A stretch of 64,000 bases of DNA from Simmondsia chinensis. Lineage: Eukaryota; Streptophyta; Magnoliopsida; Caryophyllales; Simmondsiaceae. Positions 1-11,660 of the stretch are shown piece by piece. The DNA lies in assembly GCA_018398585.1 (NCBI GenBank), contig JAGTTD010000006.1, forward strand, positions 4,662,501 to 4,726,500, given 5' to 3'. Each line of letters begins with the position of its first letter. The stretch's first letter is position 1. Position numbers and translations under genes: made by a program. Under the pieces are notes generated by a model, which made no database searches, had not been told where the DNA came from, and was given only the letters and a program-made list of their open reading frames with translations.

Positions 1-491
1 TATGTAAAACCCTCAAAAACTACACATGAGAAAGCAATCCACGAAAATCTACAGACATAAAACCTTCAAATTAAAGGAAAAACTACACATGAGAAAGCAA
101 TTCACAAAAATCCACAAGCATGAAACCCTCAAATTGAGGCATAAATACTTACGTGAAACCCTTTAATTAAACGAAACACTACAGGCGAGAGAGCAATCCA
201 CAAAAATCCGAAGAACTTACAACCAATTTCACTCAAATGTCTATATATAAGCACCACAAAACCCCCTAATTTCCTTAATGGGTCATCTAAACCGAGCAGT
301 GCAAGCCTTCCGCTACCACCATTTCTACATCGAGCATAAACTGGAGACACAAAACAATACAACGCTTTTCTGTCATAATCCTATATCATCAATCTCTATC
401 ATCAATTTTACACACACTAAACACATATATCTCATACAAATTTATAAAACCGACTTGAAAAAAAAAACAAGTGCAACTCTTGAAAGATTAC
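1..491 (-). other. Intron of the ACHT-like thioredoxin gene, reaching the window edge
   Basis: This stretch follows a good donor (gtaatc on the minus strand at 491-486) of the thioredoxin exon. I looked in all minus frames for the missing C-terminal thioredoxin exon, which should carry the cis-Pro loop region, and did not find it, so it should lie to the left of base 1. At 1-240 a short motif of the type catgagaaagcaatccac recurs two to three times with slight changes, a small direct repeat. No other feature is supported. Confidence 0.5.
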
Positions 492-1333
492 CTTGGGATG
501 AAGGGCTCTGCAGCCACCACAACCAGGAGAATAGAAATCAACAATTACAAGCCTATCCCCTCCATTTTTTAATGTCTCTACAAATTCATTTGCTGAATGT
601 ATTTCCACCATATTTGCCTTCATTGTCTTCTCCCACCATCTCATTGCCTTGCTCGCACAACTTGATGCTTGCACCTGAAAAACCCGCAAAAATTATGATC
701 TTATTTTCCAAATATAAAGATAATGCATTTAGTCCAAAGAAATATAAATGTAAGTAGAAAAATGAAAAATGAATTTGCATTTGGTTTTGTTTACAGTTTC
801 TACGTTTTTTTGAAAATTAAAAACCATAATTTAGACACTATCTTTTGTTTTAGTTTTTCCTAATTCAAGCGAAAAATAAATACAAAACCTAAAACAAGAT
901 ATCTGATTTGTCAAAAACTAAAAATGGCAAACCATACCAAACAAACCCTAAGTTTTGTGAAGAACTAATTTTCCTTTTTCTTGATTTTTAGTTTTCTCTT
1001 AATTTGAGTAAAACAAATAATTTTAAAACTCAAGTTTTATTTCATCAAAAACAAAAATTACATAAAAAACGATACCAAATAAGCCTGATGAGATTGACAT
1101 ACATCTATGGAGGATCCGGTGGGTGTTTGAAGAGCTGAACCGTTTGGATCTGGAATAACAAGGGATTGTCCTAAAAAATTGCATCTTAAAATGGGAAAAT
1201 CTGCAGATTTAATGGCTGAAAGTTGAAGAACACTATTGGAAAATGAAACCCCCAAATTACTTATGCGTTTAGACCCAATAATTGTGTCATTTGACCCACA
1301 CACACATATACCACTTCCCAATGAACAAGCCAT
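492..1333 (-). CDS. Atypical Cys/His-rich thioredoxin (ACHT / thioredoxin-like 1), chloroplast, 5' part only
   Basis: Two exons are visible: 1103-1333 (77 codons from the ATG) and 492-674 (61 codons), joined in phase 0 with gtatgt donor and tttttcag acceptor. Exon 1 is Ser-rich, poor in acidic residues and unconserved, as expected of a plastid transit peptide. Exon 2 carries the family signature: MRWWEK, then NMVEIHSA, then DRLVIVDFYSPGCGGCRALHP. The redox centre is CGGC in place of the WCGPC of ordinary thioredoxins, which defines the ACHT group; these proteins act in thylakoids or stroma as redox transmitters, for example towards 2-Cys peroxiredoxin. The rest of the thioredoxin fold lies in one or more exons left of the window. 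By sequence it is closest to the ACHT1/ACHT2 type, from memory. No internal stop or frameshift is seen, so I regard it as a working gene cut by the window edge. Confidence 0.88.
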
Positions 1334-3163
1334 TTTTTTTTTCTTTTCTACTCAAAGTTTTGCAGATCAAGAAAACACCCTTTTCAAACCCACAAAAGCA
1401 AAAGAAATACCAGTACCCACTTGGATAAAACAGAAAACAAAATCCAACTTTTGGAGACAAATTTTTTTGGTTTTGCGGATCAAGAAAATATAAGTTATCT
1501 CAAAAGCTTAAATAAATAGTTTTATACTCCAACATTTTTTAGAACCCAGAAGAAAAAAAAAAAAATCAAATTCCAAAAGCAATCCCAATACCCACTTGGA
1601 TAAAGGATAGAATTTCAAACTTTAAAGACAAAAATATATATTTTAAAAAAAAAAACCTCCTCAATAAAACAGGTACCAACAATGACCCAGTAGCACTTTT
1701 GGATCAAAAAGTGCAGAAAATGAACAATTGAAAGGAAGAGAGAGGTTTTACGGAGATTTCTTAGACTTTATATTGGAAAAATAAAAACCCAGTTTGAATT
1801 TTCAATTTATAATGACAAAAAATAAGAAAATATGCTATTTTTTTTCCCCGTGACTATAATTTTAGTGGCAAAGAAATAGAGAACCAGAGACAAATAGGGA
1901 GCTGTTTTAATTTTATATACTCTTCTTTGCTAAAATTGAGGGGGGGAGTGCGATAAAAATAAACAAAAAAAAATGTAATATTATGATTATATATAAAATA
2001 TATTTTTTTTATTTATTTATTTAGGAAAATATTATTGACGGACAAAGTTATTATTATTAGAGTAAAAATTATTATTTTTAAGATAAAACTGTGGCTTGAT
2101 CTTTTTATATCATATCATTATTTTTATAATATGCAGGGATTGGGTTTGTTGTTGTTCTTGTTGTTATCATTATTTTTACAATATAATTTTTACTCTTATA
2201 ATAATAAGTCTTTTTAATTATTACTCATTTAGGCTAATATTTATAAATAAATTCAAATTAATCTCCTACTTTTTTTTTTTGTTAAAATTTTTTTCATTTC
2301 ACTTATGTTCTATTTTAGAATAAAGTTCGTTTTTTCATTTAAAAATTTTTATCTTGCCATTTCTAAGTATCAATTTTTTGAGAAAACTAAATAAGAGTAG
2401 CTATATTTAACCAAAAAAATAAAAGGAGTAAGCAATTTAAATAAGTTTTATAAATACTAAACTATTTCAAATAAAATAAAAACTAAAGTACCAATTTTAA
2501 TAAATTTACAACTATTTAAAACAATATAAATAATTTCTTATATATTCAATATATAATAAATATTTTTTAACATTAGATGTAGAAACAAATTATCAAAAAT
2601 TATATATATATTATTTTTTAAAAATTATAGACATAGAGTTTTGTCTTAGTGATAGAAAACAGGTGGGCGATAGAGTATTACTTTAAATTAAAAGGTTTAA
2701 AATTTGATTCTTCACTTAAACTTTTTCTTAAAAAATTTCTAACTTAACTAGTTTATATAACTTATGAGTCGTTAAATGAATTAAAATTTATTAAATAATC
2801 AAATTTCTCGTAAGAAAAAAAAAAAAAGCAATGTGAGTGGGAGTATTTTAAATGTGGTCATAACGTTATCCATAAACAAATATATATTTTTTTCCATTTT
2901 TAATGTGCGTAAAAATGAAAAGAATAAGTAAAAGGATAAATAGTTGTGGATAATGCAAGGAGAAAAAAAAGAACTGAGTGAATCCGACGTGGCAGGTGCT
3001 GACTGGGATTGCAAAATATGGACCGTTGGATTGGATTAGGGTAAGATTATGGATGTTAAGATCCGTCGGTGTTTAGCGGTTGATGTGGGTCCCACGGAGC
3101 GGCTCATACGCGTGTGCTGACTAGGTTCTTTGTCAGCTCGTACTTTTGGATAAGCCCCATACC
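1334..3163. other. AT-rich intergenic region; promoter side of the thioredoxin gene
   Basis: About 1.8 kb without a recognisable gene. The part next to 1333 should hold the 5' UTR and promoter of the minus-strand thioredoxin gene; pyrimidine-rich runs on the minus strand near 1550-1660 fit a plant leader, but I see no convincing TATA box. From 1950 to 2900 the sequence is very AT-rich with homopolymer runs. No transposon ends recognised. Confidence 0.4.
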
Positions 3164-3691
3164 GACTTTTTTTCAAAACAATCTAAATTTAAAAAAAATT
3201 TAAAAAAGTAATCTAATTAAAAAAAATATTTAGCAATCTAATCTGATATGTCAGAAAAAATGAGATTGGTGTTCCTCACCAACAGCATTTAGCAACATTT
3301 ACTTCTAGATTTGTATAAGCGGGGGTCAATACCTTATTGTTCTAGGACATACTGAAATTGGTATTCCTCACCAACAGCATCTAGCAGCATCTACTTTTAG
3401 ATTTGTACCATAATTTATACTATTTATATTTCTCATATTTATTATAAAATTTTTTAAAATATGATACAGACATAAATAAAAAATTTTAGAGTAGCTATTT
3501 TGGATTAAAAAGATAAACGGCGCCATTAAGTAAAGAAAGTGAAGGAGCCGTTTGAAACGGCGCCATTAAGTGAAGGAGCCGTTTCAAACGGAGCCTTCTC
3601 ACTTTTTCTGACACACCAGCTTAGATTGTTAAATATTTTTTCAAATAGGTTACTTTTTCAAATTTTTTTTAAATTTAGTTTATTTTGAAAA
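3164..3691. mobile_element. Foldback / MITE-like element with about 100-bp terminal inverted repeats
   Basis: The left arm (about 3165-3265) and the reverse complement of the right arm (about 3590-3690) match over roughly 100 bp, including tcaaaa, ctaaattt, agtaa, atattta and the inner tgtcagaaaaa blocks. A short direct repeat of the form ataagcccc..atacc flanks it at 3150-3163 and 3692-3707 and may be the target-site duplication. Inside are two direct duplications: one around 3262-3316 and 3353-3408 (core cctcaccaacagcat), and a GC-rich pair at about 3518-3590 built on aacggcgccattaag and ggagccgttt. No coding capacity. A Mutator-like non-autonomous origin is possible but unproven. Confidence 0.65.
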
Positions 3692-3766
3692 ATAAGCCCC
3701 CCATACCCACCTATTAATTAATAAAAAAAGGAAAAAAAATAATGCTATTATTAGACAAAATTATTA

Positions 3767-4297
3767 GGGTTATTTATATTTTACCATTCTAATATTTTTA
3801 AAAATAATAAAAATAATCTTAACCTTTTTTAATTATTAAAAAATCGTATAAGTTTTTATCGTATTAATAAACAGACTCTTAAATTTTTAATACATTAATA
3901 AAAAGGCTTTTCACTAACGTGATGATGTGACTTTTAGTTCATAAAGCTGATGTGATAATTATATTTTTATTAATATTATAGTGAAATAACAAAAATATCA
4001 TTTAATAACCATATTTTAAAACAAATTAAGTGAAAATAAATAGTTTCTGTATAACATAGTATCTCAAATTTTGTGCTTAAAAAGTAATAATAAGGATATT
4101 GAAGCGTACTTTAAGTTATTTTTAATAAAAAGCAATTGCCACTTCAGCTCTTTCGATAGAAAATGACGTCATCACGCTTGATTAGGACCTTTTTATTGAT
4201 ACGATAAAAACTTAGGGGCCTTTTTAATAATTCAAAAAGGTCATGGTCTTTTTTATTACTTCCAAAAAATATCGAAGTACTAAAATATAAATAATCC
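3767..4297. mobile_element. Mutator-like MITE with long inverted repeats and 9-bp duplication
   Basis: The left end starts GGGTTATTTATATTTTA and the reverse complement of the right end starts GGATTATTTATATTTTA; similarity continues inward for over 100 bp, through tttttatcgtat and the aattattaaaaa block. A 9-bp direct repeat aaattatta flanks both sides (3758-3766 and 4298-4306). Long terminal inverted repeats with a 9-bp duplication are typical of Mutator-like elements. The 531-bp element has no ORF. It lies only 75 bp from the preceding foldback element. Confidence 0.75.
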
Positions 4298-4326
4298 AAA
4301 TTATTATTATTATTAGAATAAGATTA

Positions 4327-6405
4327 CAACAACAACAACAACATTAGACCCAGTGCCTCCAAGGACTCCCGTATAAGCAGGGTCTGGGGGGGTAGATGTA
4401 CGCAACATTCCCCCTTCAGGGGGCTACCCTGAAGAGAGGCTGTTTCCGAGGACCCTCAGCCTGAAAAGGTGGTCCGCAGTAATGAGCCAAAGACCTGGCA
4501 ACAGGAGAAGCAACAAATGCATGAGTATGGCACACACAAAAAAAAAAAAAAAGGCCAAGCAAAAACAACAGACTCAAAATATGCCACACAGGCACCAATT
4601 ACAGATAAGGTGAGATAAAGATAAAGGTAGGGATAGAGGATAGAGATAGAGGTAGAAAAGATAGAGAAAGAGAATGAGAATGAGATAGGGATAGATATAG
4701 AGGTAGAGACCAATATAAGGATAAAGATAAATAGATAAGTAGCAAGTATCAGCACATGAAAACTAGAAGACGGCCTACGTGCGCCAAGAGGACCTAACAC
4801 TAGTAAGTTGGACTACCCTACTCCAACCGGATCATCTAATACCCCTATGCTAGCCCTCCATTGGACCCTGTCTAAGGCCATCTCCTCCCGAAAGTTTAGG
4901 TAGGTGAGGTCTTGTCGGATCGTCTCAAGCCATCTCTTCTTTAGTCTGCCTCTGCCTCCTCTGCCTAATGTAGTAAGGGGCTGTTCTCATCTCCTGACTG
5001 GAGCGTTGTCCGGTCTCCTTCTGACATGTCCAAACTACCTCAGACGTTGCTCCCTTAATTTATCTTCAATGGAGGCTACGCCCAATTTGCCTCTTATGAT
5101 GTCGTTTCTGATCCTATCCTTCCTTGTGTGTCCGCACATCCATCTCAGCATTCGCATCTCTGCCACCTTCATCTTCTGTGTGTGCTATTGTTTCATCGCC
5201 CTGCACTTCGCCCCATACGCCATGGTTGGCCTCTCAACCGTCTTATAGTATCTTCCCTTTAACTACAAGGGGAACTTTCTAACACAAAGTACCGCGAAGG
5301 CCATCCTCCACTTATGCCACCCCACTTTGATCTTGTAGCTGACATCCTCGTCCACTTCGCCGTTGTGCTGTATCATGGACCCCAAGTACCTGAATCTCTC
5401 CTTCTTCGATATGGCCTCATGTCCAATATTGACTTCTTCCCGGCTAGGCGTGGTAGAGGGATCGAACTTGAGTTCCATCTGCTCGGTCTTGGCTCTGCTT
5501 AGTCGTAAACCCTTTGACTCTAGAACCCCTCTCTACAGTTCCAGCTTCTCATTTATCTCTTCCCGCGACTCCCCCACCAGTACTATGTCATCTGCAAAAA
5601 GCATGCACCAAGGTACACATCCCTGGATGTGCCTAATGAGCTCGTCCATAACCAGAATGAACAGATAGGGGCTCAAAGTAGACCCTTGGTGTACCCCTAC
5701 TGTTATTGGGAAAGCGTCTATCTCCCCATCCACTGTGTGCACCATAGTCTGTGCCTCTTCATACACGTCTCTAATGGCTCGGATGTATGGTACGGGGATG
5801 CCTTTCCTATCCAAAACTCTCCAAAGGACCTCCCTTGGCACTCTATCATATGCCTTCTCTAAATCAATGAAAACCATATGAAGGTTCCTTTGTCTCTCCC
5901 TATATTGCTCTATCATCCGCCTTAGGATGTGGATGGCTTCTATTGTTGATCTCCTGGGCATAAATCCGAACTGGTTCTCAGACACCTCCGTTTGTTGTCT
6001 TAACCTCCTCTCTATGACCCGTTCCCACAACTTCCGAGTGTGGCACATTAGTTTGATGCCCCAATAGTTGGCGCAACTCTGAATGTCGCCTTTGTTCTTA
6101 TGTATCGGAATCAATGTGCTCTTCCTCCATTCCTCAGGCATCTTGGCCCCCTGGAGGATTTGGTTAAATAGTTTAGTCAGCCAACTGACGCCTTTTTGTC
6201 CAAGGCATTTCCATATTTCTATGGGTATGCCATCTGGGCCAACTGCTTTACCCCTTCCCGTGGATCTTAGGGCTTCCTTGACTTCCTCGGGGCTAATTTG
6301 CCTACAGTCGCAGTGGTTTTGATGCACCTCAGATGTTTGAAGATCACCTAAGGATATCTTTGTCCCTCCTTGCTCGTTGAACAGCTCGTGGAAGTACATT
6401 TTTCA
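4327..6405 (-). mobile_element. RTE-type non-LTR retrotransposon, 5'-truncated, degenerate
   Basis: Runs on the minus strand from a truncated 5' end near 6405 to a 3' end made of a short trinucleotide tail (ttg repeats on the minus strand, 4327-4343). Parts in order are the reverse transcriptase region, the C-terminal region, a 3' UTR with purine-rich degenerate gata/gaga repeats (about 4610-4740), and a conserved 3' tail (4340-4460) with blocks gaaacagcctctcttc, gcgtacatctacccc and ggcactgggt. The trinucleotide tail instead of poly(A) separates it from the L1 elements of the window. The same 3' tail recurs at 20053, 22138, 51377, 53174 and 63616. I see no convincing target-site duplication. 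Confidence 0.85.
4820..6399 (-). pseudogene. RTE-type reverse transcriptase, interrupted
   Basis: The largest open block, 5533-6399 (288 codons), shows fingers and palm of a LINE reverse transcriptase: GKAVGPDGIPIEIWK, then EWRKSTLIPIHKNKGD, then FIDLEKAYDRVPRE (first catalytic Asp), GVHQGSTLSPYLF, and MLFADDIVL with the two catalytic Asp residues. An in-frame stop at 5533-5535 sits just after EEINEKLEL. The same polypeptide continues through 5263-5478 (GWHKWRMAF) and further left to about 4820 with several more stops, ending in the cysteine-containing HTRKDRIRND-type region typical of plant RTE proteins. The endonuclease domain is missing through 5' truncation. The element cannot encode a working enzyme, although the catalytic motifs are intact within the open block. 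Confidence 0.87.
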
Positions 6406-7690
6406 CCTAGCCTTAATTATAATTTTAAAGACAATTTTACTGTTCTCATTTTTTATAACACGTCTTTATTTTTACAATAATAATTTCTATCCTAATAATA
6501 AAAAATTTCCAGAAAAGATCCAAAATGAATTAGCAGTATTTTTGGTAGGTTAATGTTATTTTTGGAGCAATACTATTATTGATAAGACAATTGTGTGCCT
6601 AACATTATTTGCAAGTCACCCGATTGATTTGGTAATAACAATTGTTGTTCTGCCAACAATAATACTCTTTTCTTATAACGGCAAGAAATACAATAATTGG
6701 GTCATTGAAAGACAATTATTAATACAGTTGCAATGCAAATAAGGTTGAACCAGATTACAGTTTGACTTTGTTTTCAATCAAGCCCCTGCATGGGGGTCAA
6801 TTTTTTTTTTTCGATAATTAGTGAGGAGAACGCGCAGAAACAAAAGGGCGCACCTACAGAAGAGGGCCCAAGCAAGATCTAGGTAGAGAAAAGAAGTACA
6901 TGGAACACTAACGGTCAAGAACCCCTTGTTTTAATCAATGACTACTCCATTAGACTCTCCTTTGCCAAATTTGTCGAAGGAAGCTGTGCTGGCTATTGGT
7001 CCGACAAACTCTCACCTCACCTCCCTAATGCGGCTTTTTCAGAGGAAGATAGTATGAATAGTCAGGTTAACGTGTTGCGAAAGGCCACTGGCCATGTCAA
7101 CTTTCCCGATTCGGATAAGACAAAAACAATGGACATTAGAGACAATGCATCCTATATGTTAGAGTATAAAATCATTCTTGTACTTTCACCCATCAGTTTA
7201 GACACAGTATCAGAGCCCCATAAGTTGTGACCAAGAGAGTTCGAATCTCAGTATTCCCACCATTCAATGTTACATTAATATAATTTAAGCATAAGGTATG
7301 ATGTGAGTCTTTCCAATATTCACTCTTCAAATGCAAAAAGCATTCGTATAAGAGGATATATTTAAATATAAAATTATTATGGGCCTTTATCAATTAATTT
7401 AAACTTTTGAAACTATTTCCTTTACACCATGACGTATTGGGGTGCACTCTGGGGATTTGTGCACAATGGGTTGAGTATGTTGTGAGAAAGGCTTTGACTT
7501 GGACTTGGGCTTGGCTTTGGGCTTGGGATTTGGGCAATTCTGTGGATGGCGTGTGGTAAGCCCATGGACTCTAGTGGACTTGGGCTCGTGTTGTCTCCAA
7601 AAGTGAGTGGCCCTTATGGTCCTACAACAAGTGCTGCAAGAGCTCCCACATAAACAGGTTTAGGAGATGTAGAATGTACACAGCCTTACT
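6406..7690. other. Intergenic repeats: probable L1 tail and a dispersed short module
   Basis: At 6808-6825 a T-run followed by cgataattag is the reverse complement of the L1 3' terminus seen elsewhere in the window (ctaattatcg plus A-run), so a minus-strand L1 fragment probably starts here and may extend to about 7140. At 7162-7300 is one of three copies of a module containing agagtataaaa, ttcacccatcagttta, tatcagagcc and a box-B-like gagttcgaatctc; the others are near 13540 and 55938. The rest shows nothing recognisable. Confidence 0.4.
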
Positions 7691-8272
7691 TAGAGATGAC
7701 AATAGGGCGGGTAAAACCTGTTACCCGTGGGTATCCACCCCGTTTGGGGAGGGTAACAGGTACGGGTAGGGTACACATTTCAATACCCGTCACGGGTATG
7801 TACCCGCCCCGCCCTGCCTCGACCCGACCCGCATGTATCCTCCCTGCTCTTCCCCGTACCCGCATATCCCCGTTGTGTTATTTTATATAAAATAAATTTC
7901 TCAGGCAATTTATAATTATGAAGTCATGGTTATTATTGAAAGGAAAAAGAAAAAAAAATTATGTGTAATAAGTTAAACAATGGATAGGTAACAAGGTGGG
8001 TACGAGGAGCGGGTACGGGGTGGGTACGGGAGGGTACGAGGAACCGGTACGGGGTGGGTACAGGAGGGTACGGGAGGGTACGAGGCGGGTAATGGGTACC
8101 GGTTGGGTACCCGTAGGTAATGGGTATGGGATTGTACCCGCCGGGGCGGGTACGGGTACCCACTTCATACCCGTGGCGGGTAATGGGGCAGGTACGGGTA
8201 TAGAATTTGGGTGGCGGGTACAGGCATGGAGGAGGCGCCCCCCGTACCCGCCCCGCCCCATTGCCATTCCTA
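7691..8272. mobile_element. hAT-like MITE with low-complexity GGGTACGGG interior
   Basis: The ends are inverted: tagagatgacaatagggcgg on the left and, reverse-complemented, taggaatggcaatggggcgg on the right. The interior is built from many variants of gggtacggg on one arm and its complement on the other, an imperfect self-complementary structure. All long reading frames here are low-complexity artefacts rich in Gly, Thr, Pro and Tyr. The expected 8-bp target-site duplication is not visible (gccttact against gggattat), so the copy is old or the ends are slightly misplaced. Confidence 0.55.
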
Positions 8273-9015
8273 GGGATTATGTATATGAATGTTATCTGAT
8301 GGGCCTATTATTATTATTTATATGAATGTCAATATATATACCAGGAAGCTATGACACCCATTGCATCATACACTTCTTTGATATTTTACAAGATTGCTTT
8401 GCCCGAGCGCTTCAAGAAGGTTCGTCATAACTCAATGAATGCTTCCCGTAATCTGTTGAGTTTTTGTTAAAAATATCGATATAACTTATATGTATTGTTA
8501 AAATTGTGTATCACAAAAATATTTTATAATGAAAATTCATCAGATTTTTGCAATAATTCAACAAGTTTAGAAATAGTGTGCCTAAGTAATAAAATTTTAA
8601 AAACTTGAGGTACCTTATTGTAATTATTGAAATGTTATAATACCTAACTGATAAATACCAAAACCTTAGAGTACTTAAGTGATAAATTTTCGCTAATTTA
8701 TCATGATGATAGTTAGAAATAGGAAACAATTTTTGTCTTTTATTTTTAGTATCATTTTTCGTATCCAATTTTTCTTTTACATTTGTCATTTGAAAAATAT
8801 ATTTAAAAGTGAAAAAATCGTTAACCTTTTCTCAATATAGAAAAACTTGAGAATGTGATATGTTACTTTTGTTTTCAAAATTTTTGAAATTTGAAAAAAA
8901 ACCAGGTATAACTAATACCAAAAAACTCGAGAACTTGATGATCCGTTTTGATACCTATCTTGAAATAATAGTCCTTGTTTGCTCAATTCACTTGAACCCC
9001 TTTCAAACACACGGC
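8273..9015. other. Non-coding, with a member of a dispersed TIR repeat family
   Basis: Around 8490-8690 are the words gaggtaccttattgta, aatacctaactgataaa and gagtacttaagtgataaat, the same vocabulary as the arms of the inverted-repeat element at 20802-21213 and the copies near 18400, 52135 and 60045. It appears to be a diverged copy. No coding features. Confidence 0.4.
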
Positions 9016-9019
9016 TTAA

Positions 9020-9620
9020 CCTTCTACGCTAAAGGTTAGCTGGTTGGACTTCACTTCATCAACAACAACATGATGTATCAAAGACGAGACTACTAAACAG
9101 CACATATAGGCCATTTTTGACTTCACCTATTAGGACAAGTAAAGACCCTGTCATGATTTTCAGTGCCCTCGATTTGTCCTAGAAGTTAATCTAGGCTAAA
9201 CCAACGTTCTTAAAGAAATCAAGTGCCGTTTAAGTTTTGGTATATGCGTTGCACCATATAAGGTATGCTTAGTTCCATTTGATATTGTAAGTCTAACATG
9301 CCAATTCCAGCCACTTTGCATCAATGATTGTTGCTCAACGACACTTTACCCCCATCACATCGTTATATCCATAAAAATAATGAAAAATCAGGAGTCATAT
9401 GAAAGCTCGATATAGAATCAAGCACCCATTCATGAATTGTACTGCTAGTCGAGGCAAAAAGTACCTCCGCAATATAACCATCATCTAATGTAGTTGCATT
9501 AGCATTCGCAGCGTTTTTATTCTTTCTTTATAAACACATTCTTCGAGTATGTCCAACCTTATACATTCAACACATTTCCCGTTAGAGTAAGCTTTCTTTC
9601 CTCTCAAAGAAGAGCGGGTT
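9020..9620 (-). pseudogene. Ty1/copia gag-pol remnant: zinc knuckle and protease region
   Basis: Read on the minus strand, about 9560-9520 gives a degenerate zinc knuckle of the CVEC...EC type, and about 9460-9400 gives a protease-like VLDSISSFHMTPDF, matching the copia pattern VLDSGCSFHMTP with the DSG catalytic triplet damaged to DSI. Further left come blocks resembling the linker GGKVLLGNNQACKVAGIG of copia polyproteins (here around 9300-9340), then decay into stops. No LTRs are recognisable around it, so it is an old fragment. It is a different copia lineage from the element at 34033-46525, judging by the protease context. Confidence 0.6.
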
Positions 9621-11524
9621 TTATTTCTATTTAATTTTTTTTTTGCTATTTTAGTTGTCTCTAGTTATAGATCTGCGTAATCAAGGCCATTGCCAGTTTT
9701 TTCCACCGTGAGAAAATTAATATCTAAATATTTTTAATCGTGAAGACTAGTTATATAAAATTTCTAATCCAAGTGTCCTAAATTTTTTTATTTTTTTTTT
9801 CCTTCGCAAATTTGGAAGAAAATGGAATTCCAAACTTTGAAATAAATTTACCCTCATTTTTTTATAAAAAAGTTTTTTTCTTGAAATTTTCCTTTCATTT
9901 CAAACACAAGAAATCACTTTTTACGATTTTCTCTTTTATGAAATTTTTGAATTACAAACTTACCCTTATTACCATATGATGTGCCTTATATTTACAAAAT
10001 TTTCTTCATTCCTACAATATATTTGGCTTTTACATGTGTGTTTTTTTTGTAATCTACGTACATTTTGGCTTGGAGTACAACATAGCAAACAAAGGTTGAA
10101 AAGTGGAAGATTCTAGCGTAATCAAGGCATAATTAAAGAGTACTTTAAGAAATCCAACCACATGTGCAAAAGAAGTACCCATTGGGTCAATATTCGATCG
10201 GAAAGAGCCCTTCCTTGGGTGCATGGATCGATTGACCATGCAATTAGGACAATTGGTCAAGCTTAAAATGAGCAAAAGGAAAAGAAGTGTATTTATGACC
10301 CATTATTTGCCAATCTACCACTTGGTTCACGTATATCTCTTCGAGAGCTTCGAATTGATATATAATTTGGCCCGTAACTCCTTACGGATCAAAAGTTACG
10401 CCCTTTTTAAATTAAATGCGCAAGCAGTGAACACTGTGGCCGATCAATCGGCCAATTTTTCCGATCAATCGGGGAGGGCACAGGAGGTACCCTAAGGACG
10501 CCCCACTTAAAAATTAAGAGGGGGAGACCTAATTTCACATCTTTTCGCAGTACGTCTCCTCTCCTCCTGAAGCCGCTACGAGATCCAAGGAGTTCTTAAA
10601 CACTGAAGCGCGGGTGGCCGGAGTGCCAAAAGAATCAAAAGCGAGGATCACGTCAACGTCAATTGGGGAAGTCTTCAAATCCTTAGCTTTATCTATTATT
10701 GTTTTCTTTTTGGATTTCATAATGTATAAAAACTCTCATGGAGGAGTAAACATTCTTAGTTAAGGGACGAATGGCGGGTAGCCGCTCTTATCCTAGATTT
10801 ATAACACACTTTTGACGATTGATTTAGTTATGTTATATTCGCACCCCCGTGGGGAGTTATTCATGATTGTAGGGTATTTTTGTATGTGTACTTGTAGCCA
10901 TGAGAAGATCTCCAACTTTTCAGCAATTAATCTTGTGCTTATAGCCTAGACCATAACATAATAGGATTTCACGCGCGGTCAGGGTTGAGGTTATACCCAA
11001 CCCTGATCCCAATCTCTTATATAAATTAATATTGAATTAGGAGTAACAAAGTAATTAAGTAGTGCTAATAAGATAACCTATGCTGCACTTAGGGTTCTAA
11101 GATAGGTTATGTCTTTAGACTAGTTCATTACCCTAAACCCTAATTTATATATTAACCTAGGCTTAGAGTTTGTAGCCCAAGTCCTTCAAATTATTGTCCT
11201 AAGTAAAATATAATGACGGGATATGTGTAAAGCTGCCCTAAATTCACTCCCTAAACTAACCTCAATTGAATTGACACATTTACTTTATATTCAGTTTTAT
11301 TAATTTAGTCAACAATTTATTTAAACAACAAAAACTCCAAAATTCAATCCGCTCGTTAATCACTAAGTCTAACTTAACACGATTCCATATGGATACGACT
11401 CGTATACCTGACAAAGCTACGACTATCTCATGCGCTTACGAGTAGACGGTTTTAAAACACCTTTTAAAAACACATCACTGTGACAAATGCATCCCTATAT
11501 TTATATCATCAAATTGAATATGTC
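9621..11524. other. Intergenic, unidentified repeats
   Basis: No gene recognised. At 10438-10472 there are two copies of the palindrome ccgatcaatcgg, the first inside the longer palindrome ggccgatcaatcggcc. The minus-strand reading frame 10535-10720 (about 61 codons, Lys- and Ser-rich) has no family resemblance I know. The 10750-11500 region contains plausible promoter-like sequence (cttatataaatta near 11016) but no adjoining ORF. The style suggests an eroded LTR element, without proof. Confidence 0.3.
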
Positions 11525-11660
11525 CCTTAGATACATAGCTTAGTGGCAGAGAATGTTGGCAGTCAACCACACCACTCGGGTTCGATCCCCACTAGGTACT
11601 TGTGACTCCCATTTACAGGGATTTCCCCATTCCCCGACATTATCGATGTGAAAAAATATT
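11525..11660 (+). mobile_element. tRNA-derived SINE-like sequence
   Basis: Contains a good Pol III box A, tagcttagtgg (about 11538-11548), and about 35 bp downstream a box B, ggttcgatccc (about 11580-11590). This spacing matches a tRNA-type internal promoter. No tRNA-like folding of the rest is evident and the 3' end and duplication are not clear. A second, weaker box-B-like site (aggttcgaaagc) lies near 11982. Confidence 0.5.

Noticed and set aside
278..757. 159-codon plus-strand frame overlapping the thioredoxin exon
   Set aside because: It is antisense to the conserved CGGC exon and to intron sequence; the minus-strand thioredoxin explains the conservation.
7933..8325. Long Gly/Pro/Thr/Tyr-rich reading frames on both strands
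   Set aside because: They are translations of a gggtacggg word array inside a hAT-like MITE; both strands are open because the array is short-period.
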